NCBI GenBank assembly: GCA_963720235.1 | Contig: OY970389.1 | Coordinates: 930,001-994,000 of the forward strand | Reading direction: 5' to 3' | Length of the DNA stretch: 64,000 nucleotides | DNA from: JACMLC01 sp963720235 | GTDB taxonomy: Bacteria > Acidobacteriota > Blastocatellia > Pyrinomonadales > Pyrinomonadaceae | In this document: piece after piece, positions 50,295 to 60,394 of the stretch | How positions within the stretch are numbered: position 1 is the stretch's first letter | How the letters are laid out: each line of letters opens with the position of its first letter | Position numbers and translations under genes: made by a program | Notes under the pieces: generated by a model | Databases searched by the model: none | What the model saw: the letters and a program-made list of their open reading frames with translations, nothing else | Told to the model about the DNA's origin: nothing

Positions 50295-53200
50295 TTACGC
50301 GCGACCTGGTAGCCGCCGACATGGAAGTTCCAGACATCTTCGGTCACGCCGTCAAAGTAAGAGGCAGAATTGATGTGAACTTTGCCGCCGTCGTATTTGG
50401 GAAAACCTTTAGCAACAAGGCTACTGCCCGCGTCGTGAAAGCGCACGACCTCAGAGGCAAGCGGGTTGGTAGCAGTAAACTGTATTTCTTCATCCCTCAT
50501 CTCTCTGTCCTCAGCCCTATTCCATGTCGCGGCGGCGTAATCGTCTTCGAGTAGGTGGAGCGCGACGAGATTTGCGCCGAGTTGACAGAGGTTGCGAAAG
50601 AGTGTGCGGTCTGTGGTCAGGGGTACGCGTGGGAAATCAATCTTGAGAAACTCGCTGTAGCGTGTGCGGTAAGCTGGCGAGTGAAAGACGGCGTAGATGT
50701 AGCGAAAGACATCTTCGGGCGCGAACGTCTCGCTGAGGTCGCCGCATCCGTCGGGAAGGAAACGCAAGTTAAGCCGCGCGGCGAAATCAGCGATGAACTG
50801 CGGTGCAAGGTTGGCACGGCGATTGCAAGGGGGGGGGGGGGGCAGGAGTTTTTAGAAGAGTGCTTTTATCGTTGTCACTAAGGTAAAGCGGAAACAAGAA
50901 TCCGTTGTTTGATGTTTTGGGGGACATACAAATAACTTCGATTATGTTTCTGGTGATTTGTACGTGGTGAAATGACTCTCCTTTAGTCATGCGTGACGTA
51001 ATCAAACCATGATTTTTAGTGTCGGTCATGTGGCGCATAAATTCAGGGCGGGACCAATCAACCATCCATGTAACGTTGTAAATATTCCTTACATCAAACG
51101 GTCTGTAATGAAGCGGCATAACTCGCTCACGCCAGCGCGAATCCGATTGCACTTTCACTCTCGCAGCAGGTAATTTCCAACCGCGTGAGTCACCTGCTTC
51201 ATATTTTGCTGCGCCTTTACCTGCGAAATACTTTTTGCGAATGGAGTCATCACTAATATTTTTGTTTCTAAATTCAGAGATGCGAGCCAATAAAGTCTCT
51301 TTGTCGAAATCAATTACGAAAGCATCGCGCGCTGTAACAATACCGCTGTTCCTTGTTGGCATTGCCTCTGTTATTTTCCATCCTTTTTCATATTCCTCTC
51401 TGTTGGCTTCATCACGAGGTACTAGAAAGTAGAAAGGCGAATTAGGCTCTAATGTGCGATGTGCGAGAGCACCTATTTCCGATTCAAGAAGACTCTTGTA
51501 CTTTGCATTTCTGTCCCCCCACACGTCGCCTTGTTTTGCCTGATAGCGATTTGTATATTCTTCACCTCGACGAAAAATTCCGACAGCAACCCCTTGTTCA
51601 ATCTCAAAGACATTCTTGTCAAACTCGCCTTTTGGTGATTTTTCTTTTTTCTTCGCACTACCATGTAAATCTAAAACTGAAATCTTCGGGAATGTTTGCC
51701 ACAACTGTTGACGCATACCGCGAAAAGTTGGATTGTCCAGATAGCTATGGTTCGAGATGTATCCAAGTACGCCAACACCCGTTAAATCAATTCTGTACTG
51801 TTCATAGCGAATGAACTTAACGTAATCATCTTGCAGCCATAGTTTCTTTTCGCCAAGCGGTTTGCCGTCAATTTCATAGTAACTACGAACCTTCGTTCCG
51901 TCAGGCAGCTTGCCTTTCAGCAATCCGTCAATCCAAGCGTTCATGTTGTTTGAAATGCCGGAGTAAGGCGGGTTGCCGATGACGACGGTAATCGGTATGT
52001 GGCGTTTGATGGTGTTTGCCTCTGCCGCTTCGTGGGCGAGTGCTGGAGCCATCTGCGCGAAGTAGCCGGAAAAGTCTTTCGGCTCTTCGAGCGTGTTCGT
52101 CAGGTAAACCCGCGCCCGCTCCGACGAGAGAAAGCTGTAATGCGTTTCGCGCAACTTCAAGCCGATTTTCATGTGCGCGATGGAGTATGGAGCCATCATC
52201 AACTCGAACCCGTACAGGCGCGGCAACAGATGTTTTGGCACGTAGTCGTTCCACAACTCTCTGATTTCTCTGTCGTTCTTGCGCTCACCGCGCCACTTCT
52301 CCACGAGCGTGCGATAAATCACGTCAATCGTTTCGACGAGAAACGTGCCTGTGCCTGTCGCCGGGTCGAGTATCTGCACGAATGGCGAGTCAGGCGAGAC
52401 GCCTTCGGGAATGCGGATTTCAGATTGCGGGTTATGAGATTTCTGAAGCTTGACGAACTCAGCCCACGTCGTCGTATCAGCAAGACCATCTGCTAAACCG
52501 AACTCATTCCGCAGGATTTCGTGGACGCTGCGAACAATGAACGAGACGACGGGGCGCGGCGTGTAGAAAACACCCCGCTTCATGCGCTTCACGGGGTCGT
52601 ACTCTTTCAAAAACAACTCGTAAAAATGAATCACTGGGTCTTCCGTCGGGTTGCGGTTGCCGAAATCCCTCAAGACCGCTTCCATGTTCGCTTGCCTGAG
52701 AAGCTCGACCACCTCATTGATGCCGAGTTCGTCAAAGTCAATCCGGTTCGCCCCATTGTTTGCCCGCGTCGTGTCGCGCCCGCCGATTTTGAGAAACGTG
52801 CCAAGCAGTTCTTTCAAGAACGGGTTTGTCGAAGGAACCATGTCCACGAGGTTGTCAGCAATTAACCCTGCGGGACGCGAGACGCGCGCCGAAAGCAGAC
52901 CGTAAGCGATGGTCTGCGCATACATGTCCGCGAAATCGTCTGCACTCAAATCGTGAATCAACGCTTCCTTGAAAGCTTCATGCAAACGCCGGAACGCACC
53001 CTTCTCCGATTCAATCGCTAGCACGCGGTTGGCACGCTCACGAATCAACATCGCAATTGCAGCGAGGCGTTTGGCGAGTTCAATGGAGGTCGTGACAACT
53101 TCACGATGACGGAGCGTAAAGGCAGAAGCCCACTGTTCGCGCCATGCCTCAACGTCCAACGTATCATCTGGAAAACGCAACTTCTCTTTCAATGTCCGGT

Positions 53201-53693
53201 GCGTGTATTCAAGACTAAGCTGCGTGTCCTGTGCATCCCAACCGAGAACCTTGAGCGTCGGCAAATCTCCCAAACCGGAGTTGTCGGAGAAGTGCGCGAA
53301 GGTCATCTCACGCTCCTCGTGCTCGCCATAGGAAGAGATGAACAGCAGATCATTCGGCTGCCATGCTTGCCGGTCTGCTCTGTTTGCAGATGTGCGCTTC
53401 CTGACTACTAGCTTGCTGAGGATGCGGCGCAAAGCGACAACCGGCAAACGCTTCGGCTCGAAGTTGATGTAGAAGATGCCCCAAGGTTGATTATCAGCTA
53501 GAGGGCGAAGCTGCTTAATCTCTTTAATCTTGACGGCGGTCTGTTTATCAAGCCCAAGTTCGTCCGGCTCATACTCGAAAGTGAGGTCTTCCACATCATC
53601 CGAGTCAATCGGCCAATCAAGCTCGTCGCGCAAATACTTGACGAGTGAAGGGAAGCTCTTAATGGATTTAAGTTGTTCGAGGCCAGTGGTCAT
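50093..53693 (-). CDS. phase-variable Type ISP restriction-modification enzyme (frame broken at C14)
   Basis: Two open frames, 53693-50787 and the continuation to 50093, would make one protein of ~1200 residues. Part one holds the coupler and N6-adenine methyltransferase: motif I LDPATGTGTF and NPPYSG (Asn574-Tyr577). Part two is the target-recognition region (PEDVFRYIYAVFHSPAYRTRYSEFLK ... TEDVWNFHVGGYQVARKWL). Between them the coding strand has 14 C (50829-50842). With 13 or 16 C the frame reads PPPPCNRRANLAPQFIADFAARLNLRF and joins the two; with 14 it ends soon after the run. Slipped-strand change of the run would switch the specificity domain on and off. The PLD helicase lies 13 bases upstream. 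Confidence 0.85.
50829..50842. repeat. G14 homopolymer (C14 in coding sense)
   Basis: Fourteen G in a row on the plus strand, by far the longest homopolymer in this window. It lies inside the Type ISP gene. Confidence 0.95.
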
Positions 53694-53705
53694 TTCTGAT
53701 TTTCC

Positions 53706-56700
53706 TTATGAGGCAATCTCCATCCAAGCCTTGAGAGTTGGCTTGACTCCAACGGGTGCTTGTACTTTTCTGAGGTAACTGTTCTTGATGTGCTTCTCGA
53801 CCTTAGCGCGAATCTCCGCGAGAGTCTCATCAGGAATTGCTCGCTGGCGCGGGGTATCGGGCGTGCTGCGAATGAGGCTCACGATCTCAGTCGGCTCTTC
53901 ATCAATTCGTTCGGTTTGCAGGTCATAGAGATACCAAGCCGTGCGTCCTGCTTCCTCCGACCACACGGCAGCCTCTTCTTGTCCCTGCGTCTCAATATCA
54001 GCGCGTGGTGCTGGCAGCGCGTAGCAAAAGAAAACCGCTTGCGCACCCGGTGATGGATTTTGTTTGCCGCTGAAGACACGCTTGGGAAGTTTCTCAATTA
54101 GTGCAGCAATGTCTGGATGATCCTGCAAGATTTTTTGATATTCAAGATGCATGCCTTCCGTCGGTGTGGTTATGCCTTCATAAGCATGCGTGAAATCTCG
54201 TAACGCTTCGTAATCATCTTCGGGTTTTAAGAGTTTCTTGCCCTCAATGCCGAACGTCCGCGAGATGCGCAGCGTCTTATGGCTCACGCGCTGGTAGAGC
54301 TTAAGCAGATCATCAAGTTCATCCGGCGGAATGAAGTTCCAGTAAGCGACCGTGCCACGTATCTCTTCCTGTTCAGGATGATCTGCCAGCAATCGCGCTT
54401 CGATGTCTGGATTCATGCGACGATCAACGCGGCCAATGCGCTGCATCAAACGCACAGGATTCCAATGCAAATCGTAGTTAATCAGTCTCGTTGCATCCTG
54501 CAAGTTCAAGCCCTCGCTCAATACATCTGTTGAAATCAGGATGCGTATTTCCTGGCCTCCTTTGCCGATTATCTCATCGCTTGACGATTCGTTATAATAT
54601 GGCGCGAACCGTTGAATCATCTTGCCGCGATCTTCCTTCGTCCCGCTATCAATTTCCTCGACTCCTGCAATGTCATTGGCTTGCAACTGTTCCAGCAGAT
54701 AACGCGCCGTGTCGCTGAATTCCGTGAAGATGAGTGCTTTGTGCTTTTTAAGAATGTCGTCAGACTTTAGCAGTTTTACCAGTGCTTTCAACTTATCATC
54801 ATTTGATGGCTTGAATTTCTTTAACTCATCCAAAAAGTCAACGATTTGATCTAGGTCAAGAAATGTCTCATTGATTATCTCTTCGACCTTGAATTCATCT
54901 CTCGACAGTTTATCCATATCTTCCAATAACTCTTCTGAAACAAGGTCATCAAAACTTTCCTGATCGGGCTGTTCGCCTAAATCAAGCTGAGTGACAAAGA
55001 GATCAGGCTGGTCTAGCCGAATGAAGCCTAATCGTTCCGACTTCTGCGCCTTCCAACGTTCGAGTCTCGATAGTTCGACGGGAGTGCCATTCTTGAGGAC
55101 AAAGGCCAATAACTTTGCCAGTAACATCTCGCAAGATTTTTGAAACGCATGCGCTGAACTTTCAAAGCGTTTGAGGAACATAGTGCGAATCAATGCGACA
55201 ACCTGTTTCTGCCGCCCTTTGACGAGTGCATCAATCTCTTCCTCGCCTTTGTAGTAAGAGAATGGATCGTAGATTGCCAGAGAGAAGAGCGGAGTCTTTT
55301 TGGAGAATGCCGTATCAACCATTGAAAGCAATCGTCCATACGTTTTCTTGACAGAGTATTCTGCAAGATGCGGAGCTTGTTTCTCCGGGAAAAGTGTCAA
55401 CGGCACTCCCTGTTGCAGTTGACTCTGTGTGACATAGGCGCGGCTGCGCTGGACGACCAGTTCATTGAAGAGTGTGTCATGAGCTAGTATCTGCTCTGCC
55501 TCTACCTGATTGGTTTCTATGCCGTCCTCTTCGGATACTTGAACGGCCACAGAGCGTTCCAACTCCTTCTCCATTTTGCGGAAATGACCGGGCAGCGAAT
55601 GAATGCCGAGCGGCGCGGCTTTGAAGTAATCGGCCTCACGTCGTGAAAAGAGTTCGATCATGTGTTGCAAGTCTGCGAGACGATTATTGATTGGCGTGGC
55701 CGTGAGCATGAACAGCGTTTTGTCTTCCGCTATCTCGAACATACGGCGGTAACGCGATGGCCGCTTACGCCCTTCGCCCTTGATGCCGGGATTGCGAAAA
55801 TGATGCGCCTCGTCTATGACGATGACATCGGCCATCTCTTTGACCCGCTCAAGCTCTTTGGCTTTCTTATCGCTGTTGAGGTCTGTGTGGCTGAAGATAA
55901 CCAGATTGGAAAAGACTCCGTGCAGGTGTGGCAGGTAGCGATCAATCGTCCTCTCCCAGACGGGCTTCCGCGCAGACTTCGGTACGAATAGTGCAACGCG
56001 CTTGCGCTCCTTTTCTACAAGCCGCTCAATGACCATCATGCCAATAAAGGTCTTGCCTAAGCCAACGCCGTCGCAAAGGAACGCGCCGTTATACTGCCGT
56101 GAAATCTTCATCAATGCCTGATAGCCTTCTTGTTGATACCTATCAAGTTGTTTGAAGATATGAGAGCCACCTTTACTTATAGGAGCTGTTTCCCACTCAT
56201 CAACAGACATCTCATGCCCGCGAAAGTATTCGTGCAGGGCTTTTACGTAAACCTCAAACGGCGTGTACTCGCGTGTATGTCGTTCAATGACTTTAAGAAT
56301 TGCAGGCGTAATGTCTTCCGCTTCGTCCCAATGCCTTTCATACCACTTTTGCAACAATTCAACTTCACGGCGTAGTTGGATATTGAGTTCAACATTGTCC
56401 GTCAGTCCGGGATACGTGAAGTTACTGGAACCGACCAGCGCGGACGAGCCAACGACGGCGAGCTTGGAATGCGTGATGTATGCTTTAGCGTGAAACTTCT
56501 TCTTAGCGTAGATGCGACATTCAATCTGGCGACGTTGCATCGCATCAACTATTGCTGGAACACCAGACAGGAAATCATTCTTTTCCTTCTCGCGTTCAAT
56601 GCTGTCATCCAGCGTGCGCTCAACGGATTCAATGCCTGCGACTAATGCCCTTTGAGTGCGCTTAGTCACTTCGTCGCCCATCAGGATGCGTAACTTGTCG

Positions 56701-56879
56701 AGCTTCTGCCATTGCCCTTCCATTGCTAGCAGCGCGCCTATCTCAAAATAACCAGTAGCAATATCGAAAGTGTGAGCGATGTCAGTCCATTCGCGCAGGT
56801 ATTCTTTGACCTTCCAATCTTGGTCGCTATTATCAACAATGAAGAGGTCAGCCCCTTGTTTCTTCGTTTCAGCAGCCAT
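53706..56879 (-). CDS. PLD-nuclease/SNF2-helicase defence protein
   Basis: 1057 residues. The N-terminal phospholipase D-like nuclease has the HKD core FHAKAYITHSK (His130) and GSSNFTYPGL. The helicase has Walker A CDGVGLGKTF (Lys276), DEAHHFRN for motif II, LTATPINN for motif III, and a C-terminal lobe with STDVLSEGLNLQDAT and QRIGRVDR. Such proteins accompany Type ISP/I-like systems or other defence modules and may process or translocate DNA. It is the main upstream gene of the defence operon, with 13 bases to the Type ISP gene. Its exact system cannot be named, since no other DISARM component is present. Confidence 0.9.
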   Translation of the reverse strand: MAAETKKQGADLFIVDNSDQDWKVKEYLREWTDIAHTFDIATGYFEIGALLAMEGQWQKLDKLRILMGDEVTKRTQRALVAGIESVERTLDDSIEREKEKNDFLSGVPAIVDAMQRRQIECRIYAKKKFHAKAYITHSKLAVVGSSALVGSSNFTYPGLTDNVELNIQLRREVELLQKWYERHWDEAEDITPAILKVIERHTREYTPFEVYVKALHEYFRGHEMSVDEWETAPISKGGSHIFKQLDRYQQEGYQALMKISRQYNGAFLCDGVGLGKTFIGMMVIERLVEKERKRVALFVPKSARKPVWERTIDRYLPHLHGVFSNLVIFSHTDLNSDKKAKELERVKEMADVIVIDEAHHFRNPGIKGEGRKRPSRYRRMFEIAEDKTLFMLTATPINNRLADLQHMIELFSRREADYFKAAPLGIHSLPGHFRKMEKELERSVAVQVSEEDGIETNQVEAEQILAHDTLFNELVVQRSRAYVTQSQLQQGVPLTLFPEKQAPHLAEYSVKKTYGRLLSMVDTAFSKKTPLFSLAIYDPFSYYKGEEEIDALVKGRQKQVVALIRTMFLKRFESSAHAFQKSCEMLLAKLLAFVLKNGTPVELSRLERWKAQKSERLGFIRLDQPDLFVTQLDLGEQPDQESFDDLVSEELLEDMDKLSRDEFKVEEIINETFLDLDQIVDFLDELKKFKPSNDDKLKALVKLLKSDDILKKHKALIFTEFSDTARYLLEQLQANDIAGVEEIDSGTKEDRGKMIQRFAPYYNESSSDEIIGKGGQEIRILISTDVLSEGLNLQDATRLINYDLHWNPVRLMQRIGRVDRRMNPDIEARLLADHPEQEEIRGTVAYWNFIPPDELDDLLKLYQRVSHKTLRISRTFGIEGKKLLKPEDDYEALRDFTHAYEGITTPTEGMHLEYQKILQDHPDIAALIEKLPKRVFSGKQNPSPGAQAVFFCYALPAPRADIETQGQEEAAVWSEEAGRTAWYLYDLQTERIDEEPTEIVSLIRSTPDTPRQRAIPDETLAEIRAKVEKHIKNSYLRKVQAPVGVKPTLKAWMEIAS

Positions 56880-56980
56880 TGTTTATAAAAGCCAAAGCAT
56901 TTGAGAAATAAATTAGGTTTTTTTAGCTTCAGAGTGAAGATAGTAAGGCTAAGAATTGAGCATCACTTAGACAAATTCAC

Positions 56981-57217
56981 TTACGAATTCTTGCTCGCTT
57001 TGCGAGCCTTTCGCCCTGACTCTTTCTCAGCCTTGTCTGCCTTCGGCGGACGCCCGACTTTTCGATCTTTCACTAATTTTAAGTCGGATGCCTTGATAAA
57101 GTTATCGCGTCCAAGTTTGACGGCTGGCAATTGTCCGTCAACAATCATCTGACGAACACGCCCCGCCGTCACTCCTAATCTTTCGGCTACCTGTAGGGTT
57201 GTGAGCATTTCATCCAT
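56981..57217 (-). CDS. excisionase/MerR-type HTH protein
   Basis: 78 residues. The HTH_17 domain reads LTTLQVAERLGVTAGRVRQMIVDGQLPAVKLGRDNFIKASDL (about 5-48), then a basic tail (GRPPKADKAEKESGRKARK). Such proteins act as excisionases of integrative elements or as operon regulators. It is the first gene of the island operon on this strand, next to an 18-bp palindrome upstream (57271-57288) that it may bind. Confidence 0.8.
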   Translation of the reverse strand: MDEMLTTLQVAERLGVTAGRVRQMIVDGQLPAVKLGRDNFIKASDLKLVKDRKVGRPPKADKAEKESGRKARKASKNS

Positions 57218-57235
57218 CTGTGTTTATCTACCATA

Positions 57236-57288
57236 AATCCTAGCGCACATGCAAATATATCTTGACTAATCCTAGCGCATGCGCTAGG
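57236..57288. promoter_or_regulatory. operator-like palindrome and half-site
   Basis: CCTAGCGCATGCGCTAGG at 57271-57288 is a perfect 18-bp palindrome. AATCCTAGCGCA is repeated at 57236-57247 and 57268-57279, 32 bases apart, about three helical turns. A TTGACT hexamer lies between. It sits between the HTH gene and the SWIM-type gene. Confidence 0.65.
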
Positions 57289-57333
57289 GCTAGTTTGTTC
57301 GTGGTCTGCACAAAATGAAAGGGACTGAAGAGT

Positions 57334-57637
57334 ATGATGAACATAAATCAAGACAGAATCCAACAACTAGCACAAGAAGCTTTTGACAAGGTTTCTGGTA
57401 ATCGCAGATGGGAAACTGCAATAGTCAAAGCCAAAGTACAATTGGAATCAAATCCATATATGCACTTTGATGGTCAATCCCTTTTGATCCTTTCGCCGTC
57501 TGGTGAAATCTACAAAGCCGATGGTAAATGCCAGTGCAAGTGGTAAATGCCAGTGCAAGGCTTATCTGAGCGGCCAACCTTGCTGGCATCGAGCGGCGGC
57601 GCGATTGGTCGAGCAATACAATGAAACTTCGCATTAA
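57334..57637 (+). pseudogene. SWIM-type zinc-finger protein broken by a 19-bp tandem duplication
   Basis: As read, the frame stops at 57546 after CQCKW. The 19 bases at 57522-57540 are repeated exactly at 57541-57559. Removing one copy restores the frame to CQCKAYLSGQPCWHRAAARLVEQYNETSH-stop (57637), which has the CxC-x9-CxH pattern of SWIM zinc fingers. The N-terminus starts MNINQDRIQQLAQEAFDK. Small proteins of this type are common in phages and integrative elements. A short one, about 94 residues when intact. Confidence 0.75.
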
Positions 57638-57706
57638 GCGAAATGGGCTAGGTAAGCATTTAACACTTGCCTAGCCTACATCTTTCCCTTTCTGAAAAGA
57701 GAGGCA

Positions 57707-57909
57707 ATGATAGAAGTTAATTTAATGAAAGCAAATCTCGATCAGCAACAACATTTGTGCCTTTGTCTGCAAAAGGCTGTTCTAGGGATTGAGTTACCTA
57801 TAGAGGGAATTACTGATTCGCAGTTACAAAGCAAAAGTATTAGAGGGAAAATTAGAGGAATGAAGCAGTACGGGAGGCTTGTGGCCTCCCGTAACTTGTT
57901 GATTTTGGG

Positions 57910-57910
<1 letters not shown>
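57707..57910 (+). CDS. possible small element gene next to the attachment site
   Basis: An AT-rich open frame, with GAGAGGCA before ATG 57707 (MIEVNLMKANLDQQQHLCL...). It runs through a hairpin (ACGGGAGGC/GCCTCCCGT, 57869-57891) and into the tRNA, stopping at 57973, so only the first ~50 codons look like protein. I keep it at low confidence. Confidence 0.3.
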
Positions 57911-57984
<74 letters not shown>

Positions 57985-58081
57985 ACTTGGGTTTGGTTGA
58001 AGGCATTTTACATACGAGTTGCCGGAGTCGCAAGCGCGCTTCTCTAGCTTCTGACGGGCCACAGGCTTTTAAACAGTTGCT

Positions 58082-59395
58082 CTAGTCGTAGAGCCAGTGG
58101 CCGAGTGCGGAATTGCGGCAGATGATTGTCTGGTCGCGTTCGGGGCCGGTGGAGACCATGCCGATTTCGACTCCTATCTCGCTTGAGAGAAATTCGATGT
58201 AGTTGCGCGCAGCTTCCGGCAATGCATCCATCTCTGTGATGCCTTCCGTAGAGGTCTGCCAGCCGGGCAGTTTGGCGTAGATGGGTTCGATGCGCCTTAA
58301 ATCCTGCGAGACGGCGGGGAAGGAAGCAAGCTCGCGTCCGTCCAGTTTATAGCCTGTGCAGACTTTGATTTCATCTAAAGCATCAAGGACATCCAGCTTG
58401 GTCAGTGCGACGGAAGAGAAGCCGTTGATGTCAGCCGCATAGCGTGTGGCAAAGGCATCGAACCAGCCGCAACGACGCGGGCGGCCCGTGACCGCGCCAT
58501 ACTCGCGCCCGCGCTCGCGTATCAACTGGCTCATCTCGGCTTCGCCTTCAAGCATCTCTGTTGGAAACGGCCCTTCGCCGACACGTGTTGTGTAAGTGCG
58601 TACGATGCCAAGCACGCCTGTGATGCGATGCGGCGCGAGGCCAGTGCCGATGGCTGCGCCTCCGGCAGTCGTGCTTGATGAAGTGACGAAAGGATATGTG
58701 CCGTGATCTACGTCGAGCAGAGTGGCCTGTGCGCCTTCTATCAAAATCGTGCGCCCGTCGCGCGCGGCCTTGTTGAGAAAATGTGTGGTGTCTGTAATGA
58801 ACGGCGCGAGGCGTTCGGCGAGGCGCGAGATTTCGTCAAAAATCTCATCGGCGTCGAGCGGCTTACCGCCGTAGGCTTCGATGATGCGATTGGCGTCTTC
58901 GAGGTTGCGCTCAATGCGTGAGCGCAGGACTTCAGGGACAAGTGCATCCGCGACACGTATGCCGCGTCGTCCGGCTTTGTCTTCATAGGCCGGGCCGATG
59001 CCGCGCAGGGTTGTGCCGACGCGCTCGTTGCCAAGCCGCTCTTCGCTTGTGTGGTCCAGAGCGCGATGGTATGGAAGAATGAGATGAGCGCGCGAACTGA
59101 CGCGTATGCGTTCGGGCGTAATTGCCACGCCCTTTTCGGCCAACTGGTCTGCTTCTTCAAAAAAGGCTTTCGGGTCAATCACCATCCCGTTGCCGAGCAC
59201 GCATGTCTTATCGGGATGAATCACGCCCGAAGGCAAGAGGCGCAGGACGAAAGCTTTGTCTCCGACATAGACGGAATGGCCCGCGTTGTGGCCGCCCTGA
59301 TAGCGCGCCACAATATCAAAGCGGTCGGCCAACAGGTCAACAATCTTGCCCTTTCCTTCATCGCCCCACTGGGCTCCGATGACAACTATAATCAT
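58082..59395 (-). CDS. purA: adenylosuccinate synthetase
   Basis: 437 residues. GAQWGDEGKGKIVD at 7-20 is the GTP-binding and catalytic start (Asp13 region), with GGHNAGHSVYVGDKAF following and the RRCGWFDAFATRYA and TKLDVLDAL blocks in place. It joins IMP and aspartate using GTP in AMP synthesis. The length is normal. It starts just outside the island and is separated from the next gene by an AT-rich inverted repeat. Confidence 0.97.
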   Translation of the reverse strand: MIIVVIGAQWGDEGKGKIVDLLADRFDIVARYQGGHNAGHSVYVGDKAFVLRLLPSGVIHPDKTCVLGNGMVIDPKAFFEEADQLAEKGVAITPERIRVSSRAHLILPYHRALDHTSEERLGNERVGTTLRGIGPAYEDKAGRRGIRVADALVPEVLRSRIERNLEDANRIIEAYGGKPLDADEIFDEISRLAERLAPFITDTTHFLNKAARDGRTILIEGAQATLLDVDHGTYPFVTSSSTTAGGAAIGTGLAPHRITGVLGIVRTYTTRVGEGPFPTEMLEGEAEMSQLIRERGREYGAVTGRPRRCGWFDAFATRYAADINGFSSVALTKLDVLDALDEIKVCTGYKLDGRELASFPAVSQDLRRIEPIYAKLPGWQTSTEGITEMDALPEAARNYIEFLSSEIGVEIGMVSTGPERDQTIICRNSALGHWLYD

Positions 59396-59398
59396 AAT

Positions 59399-59475
59399 TC
59401 AGTTTTCAGTTTTCAGTTTTCAGTTTTTAGTAACAGCCAAATGCTGAAAACTAAAAACTAAAAACTAAAAACTGC
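59399..59475. repeat. AT-rich inverted repeat of CAGTTTT units
   Basis: CAGTTTTCAGTTTTCAGTTT is mirrored by AAACTAAAAACTAAAAACTG around AGTAACAGCCAAATGCT. Confidence 0.65.
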
Positions 59476-59478
59476 TTT

Positions 59479-59883
59479 TCAGCTTGCTTTCTCTAATTTG
59501 ACAGGCTTCTCTATGAAATAGAAGCTACAGCTGCCGCGCACTTCTTCAAGGTCGCGCTTTTCAATAGGAAAGAGGCGGCATTGATTGGGACGGTCTTCGT
59601 AGATGCCGCAGGTGGTCGTTCCATCATCATGCTTTTTGAGGAACGGACATTTGAACAGAATCTCGCAACAGGCTCCGCAGCGATTACAGTCGCCGCGCCG
59701 CAAACTCAAAGACGCGATGACTTCATCCTTGCGAAAGTTTGCGCTGACAAAGCGGCGCAGCTTGCCGTGCGCCTGACGCGCGCGAAAGGTTGCATCCTGA
59801 ACAGCGCGTGAACGCTTCGCCGCCGCCAGTCTTTCTTCGAGCGAGCGTTGTTGTAGAGCGCGCCGGTTCCGCGTTGGTTTCAT
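59479..59883 (-). CDS. YkgJ-family cysteine-cluster protein
   Basis: 134 residues. The cysteine pattern CNRCGACCEILFKCPFL ... CGIYEDRPNQCRLFP is that of the YkgJ/zinc- or iron-chelating family. The N-terminus is basic (KPTRNRRALQQRSLEER) with no leader. Members probably bind a metal or iron-sulfur cluster; the cellular role is not established. It is followed by purA on the same strand after the AT-rich repeat. Confidence 0.85.
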   Translation of the reverse strand: MKPTRNRRALQQRSLEERLAAAKRSRAVQDATFRARQAHGKLRRFVSANFRKDEVIASLSLRRGDCNRCGACCEILFKCPFLKKHDDGTTTCGIYEDRPNQCRLFPIEKRDLEEVRGSCSFYFIEKPVKLEKAS

Positions 59884-59984
59884 CGTTCGGGAGAGTTCGT
59901 AGCCGGAAGCTTCAAACGAAAGACTGCTTGGCTTCCGGCTGAGCTATTTTAAAGAACCGCTCAACACTTCTGGCCTGAGATGCT

Positions 59985-60326
59985 TTACGCGCTTGCTACG
60001 CCAACGTGCTTGTCAATCATGCGCGAGATAGCTTCCTTGCTCGTCGCTCCAACCACACGCTCTTCTTCTTTGCCGCCCTTGAAGAGAATCAAAGTCGGGA
60101 TGCCTTTGATGCCGTATCTTTGCGAGACAGACGGATTGTCGTCCACGTTGAGCTTGACGACACGCGCGCTGCCCGCATATTTTTCCGCCACAGCATCAAC
60201 CGTCGGCGCGAGCATGCGGCAGGGCGCGCACCAGGCGGCCCAGAAATCCACCAGCACAGGCTGGTCTGATTGCAAGACATCCTGTTCAAAACTGCTATCG
60301 CTGACTTCCTTCACATTGTCACTCAT
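59985..60326 (-). CDS. trxA: thioredoxin
   Basis: 113 residues with the active site WCAPC (Cys33-Cys36) after VLVDFWAAW, and the cis-Pro region GIKGIPTLILFKGG. It reduces protein disulfides in the cytoplasm. The active site has Ala in place of the usual Gly of WCGPC, a common variant that slightly alters redox potential. CTCCTT-like sequence (AAGGAG on this strand) lies before the ATG. Confidence 0.95.
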   Translation of the reverse strand: MSDNVKEVSDSSFEQDVLQSDQPVLVDFWAAWCAPCRMLAPTVDAVAEKYAGSARVVKLNVDDNPSVSQRYGIKGIPTLILFKGGKEEERVVGATSKEAISRMIDKHVGVASA

Positions 60327-60394
60327 GTGCTCTTTATCTCCTTGAACTAAAGCTAAAATCAGACATTAGAAAAACTCACATCCGGCATCTGCTC

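Noticed and set aside
53706..56879. Assignment of the helicase region to DISARM or BREX
   Set aside because: A PLD/SNF2 protein next to a methyltransferase is suggestive, but no DrmB, PglX or BrxC/PglZ homologue is present; Type ISP with an accessory helicase explains it better.
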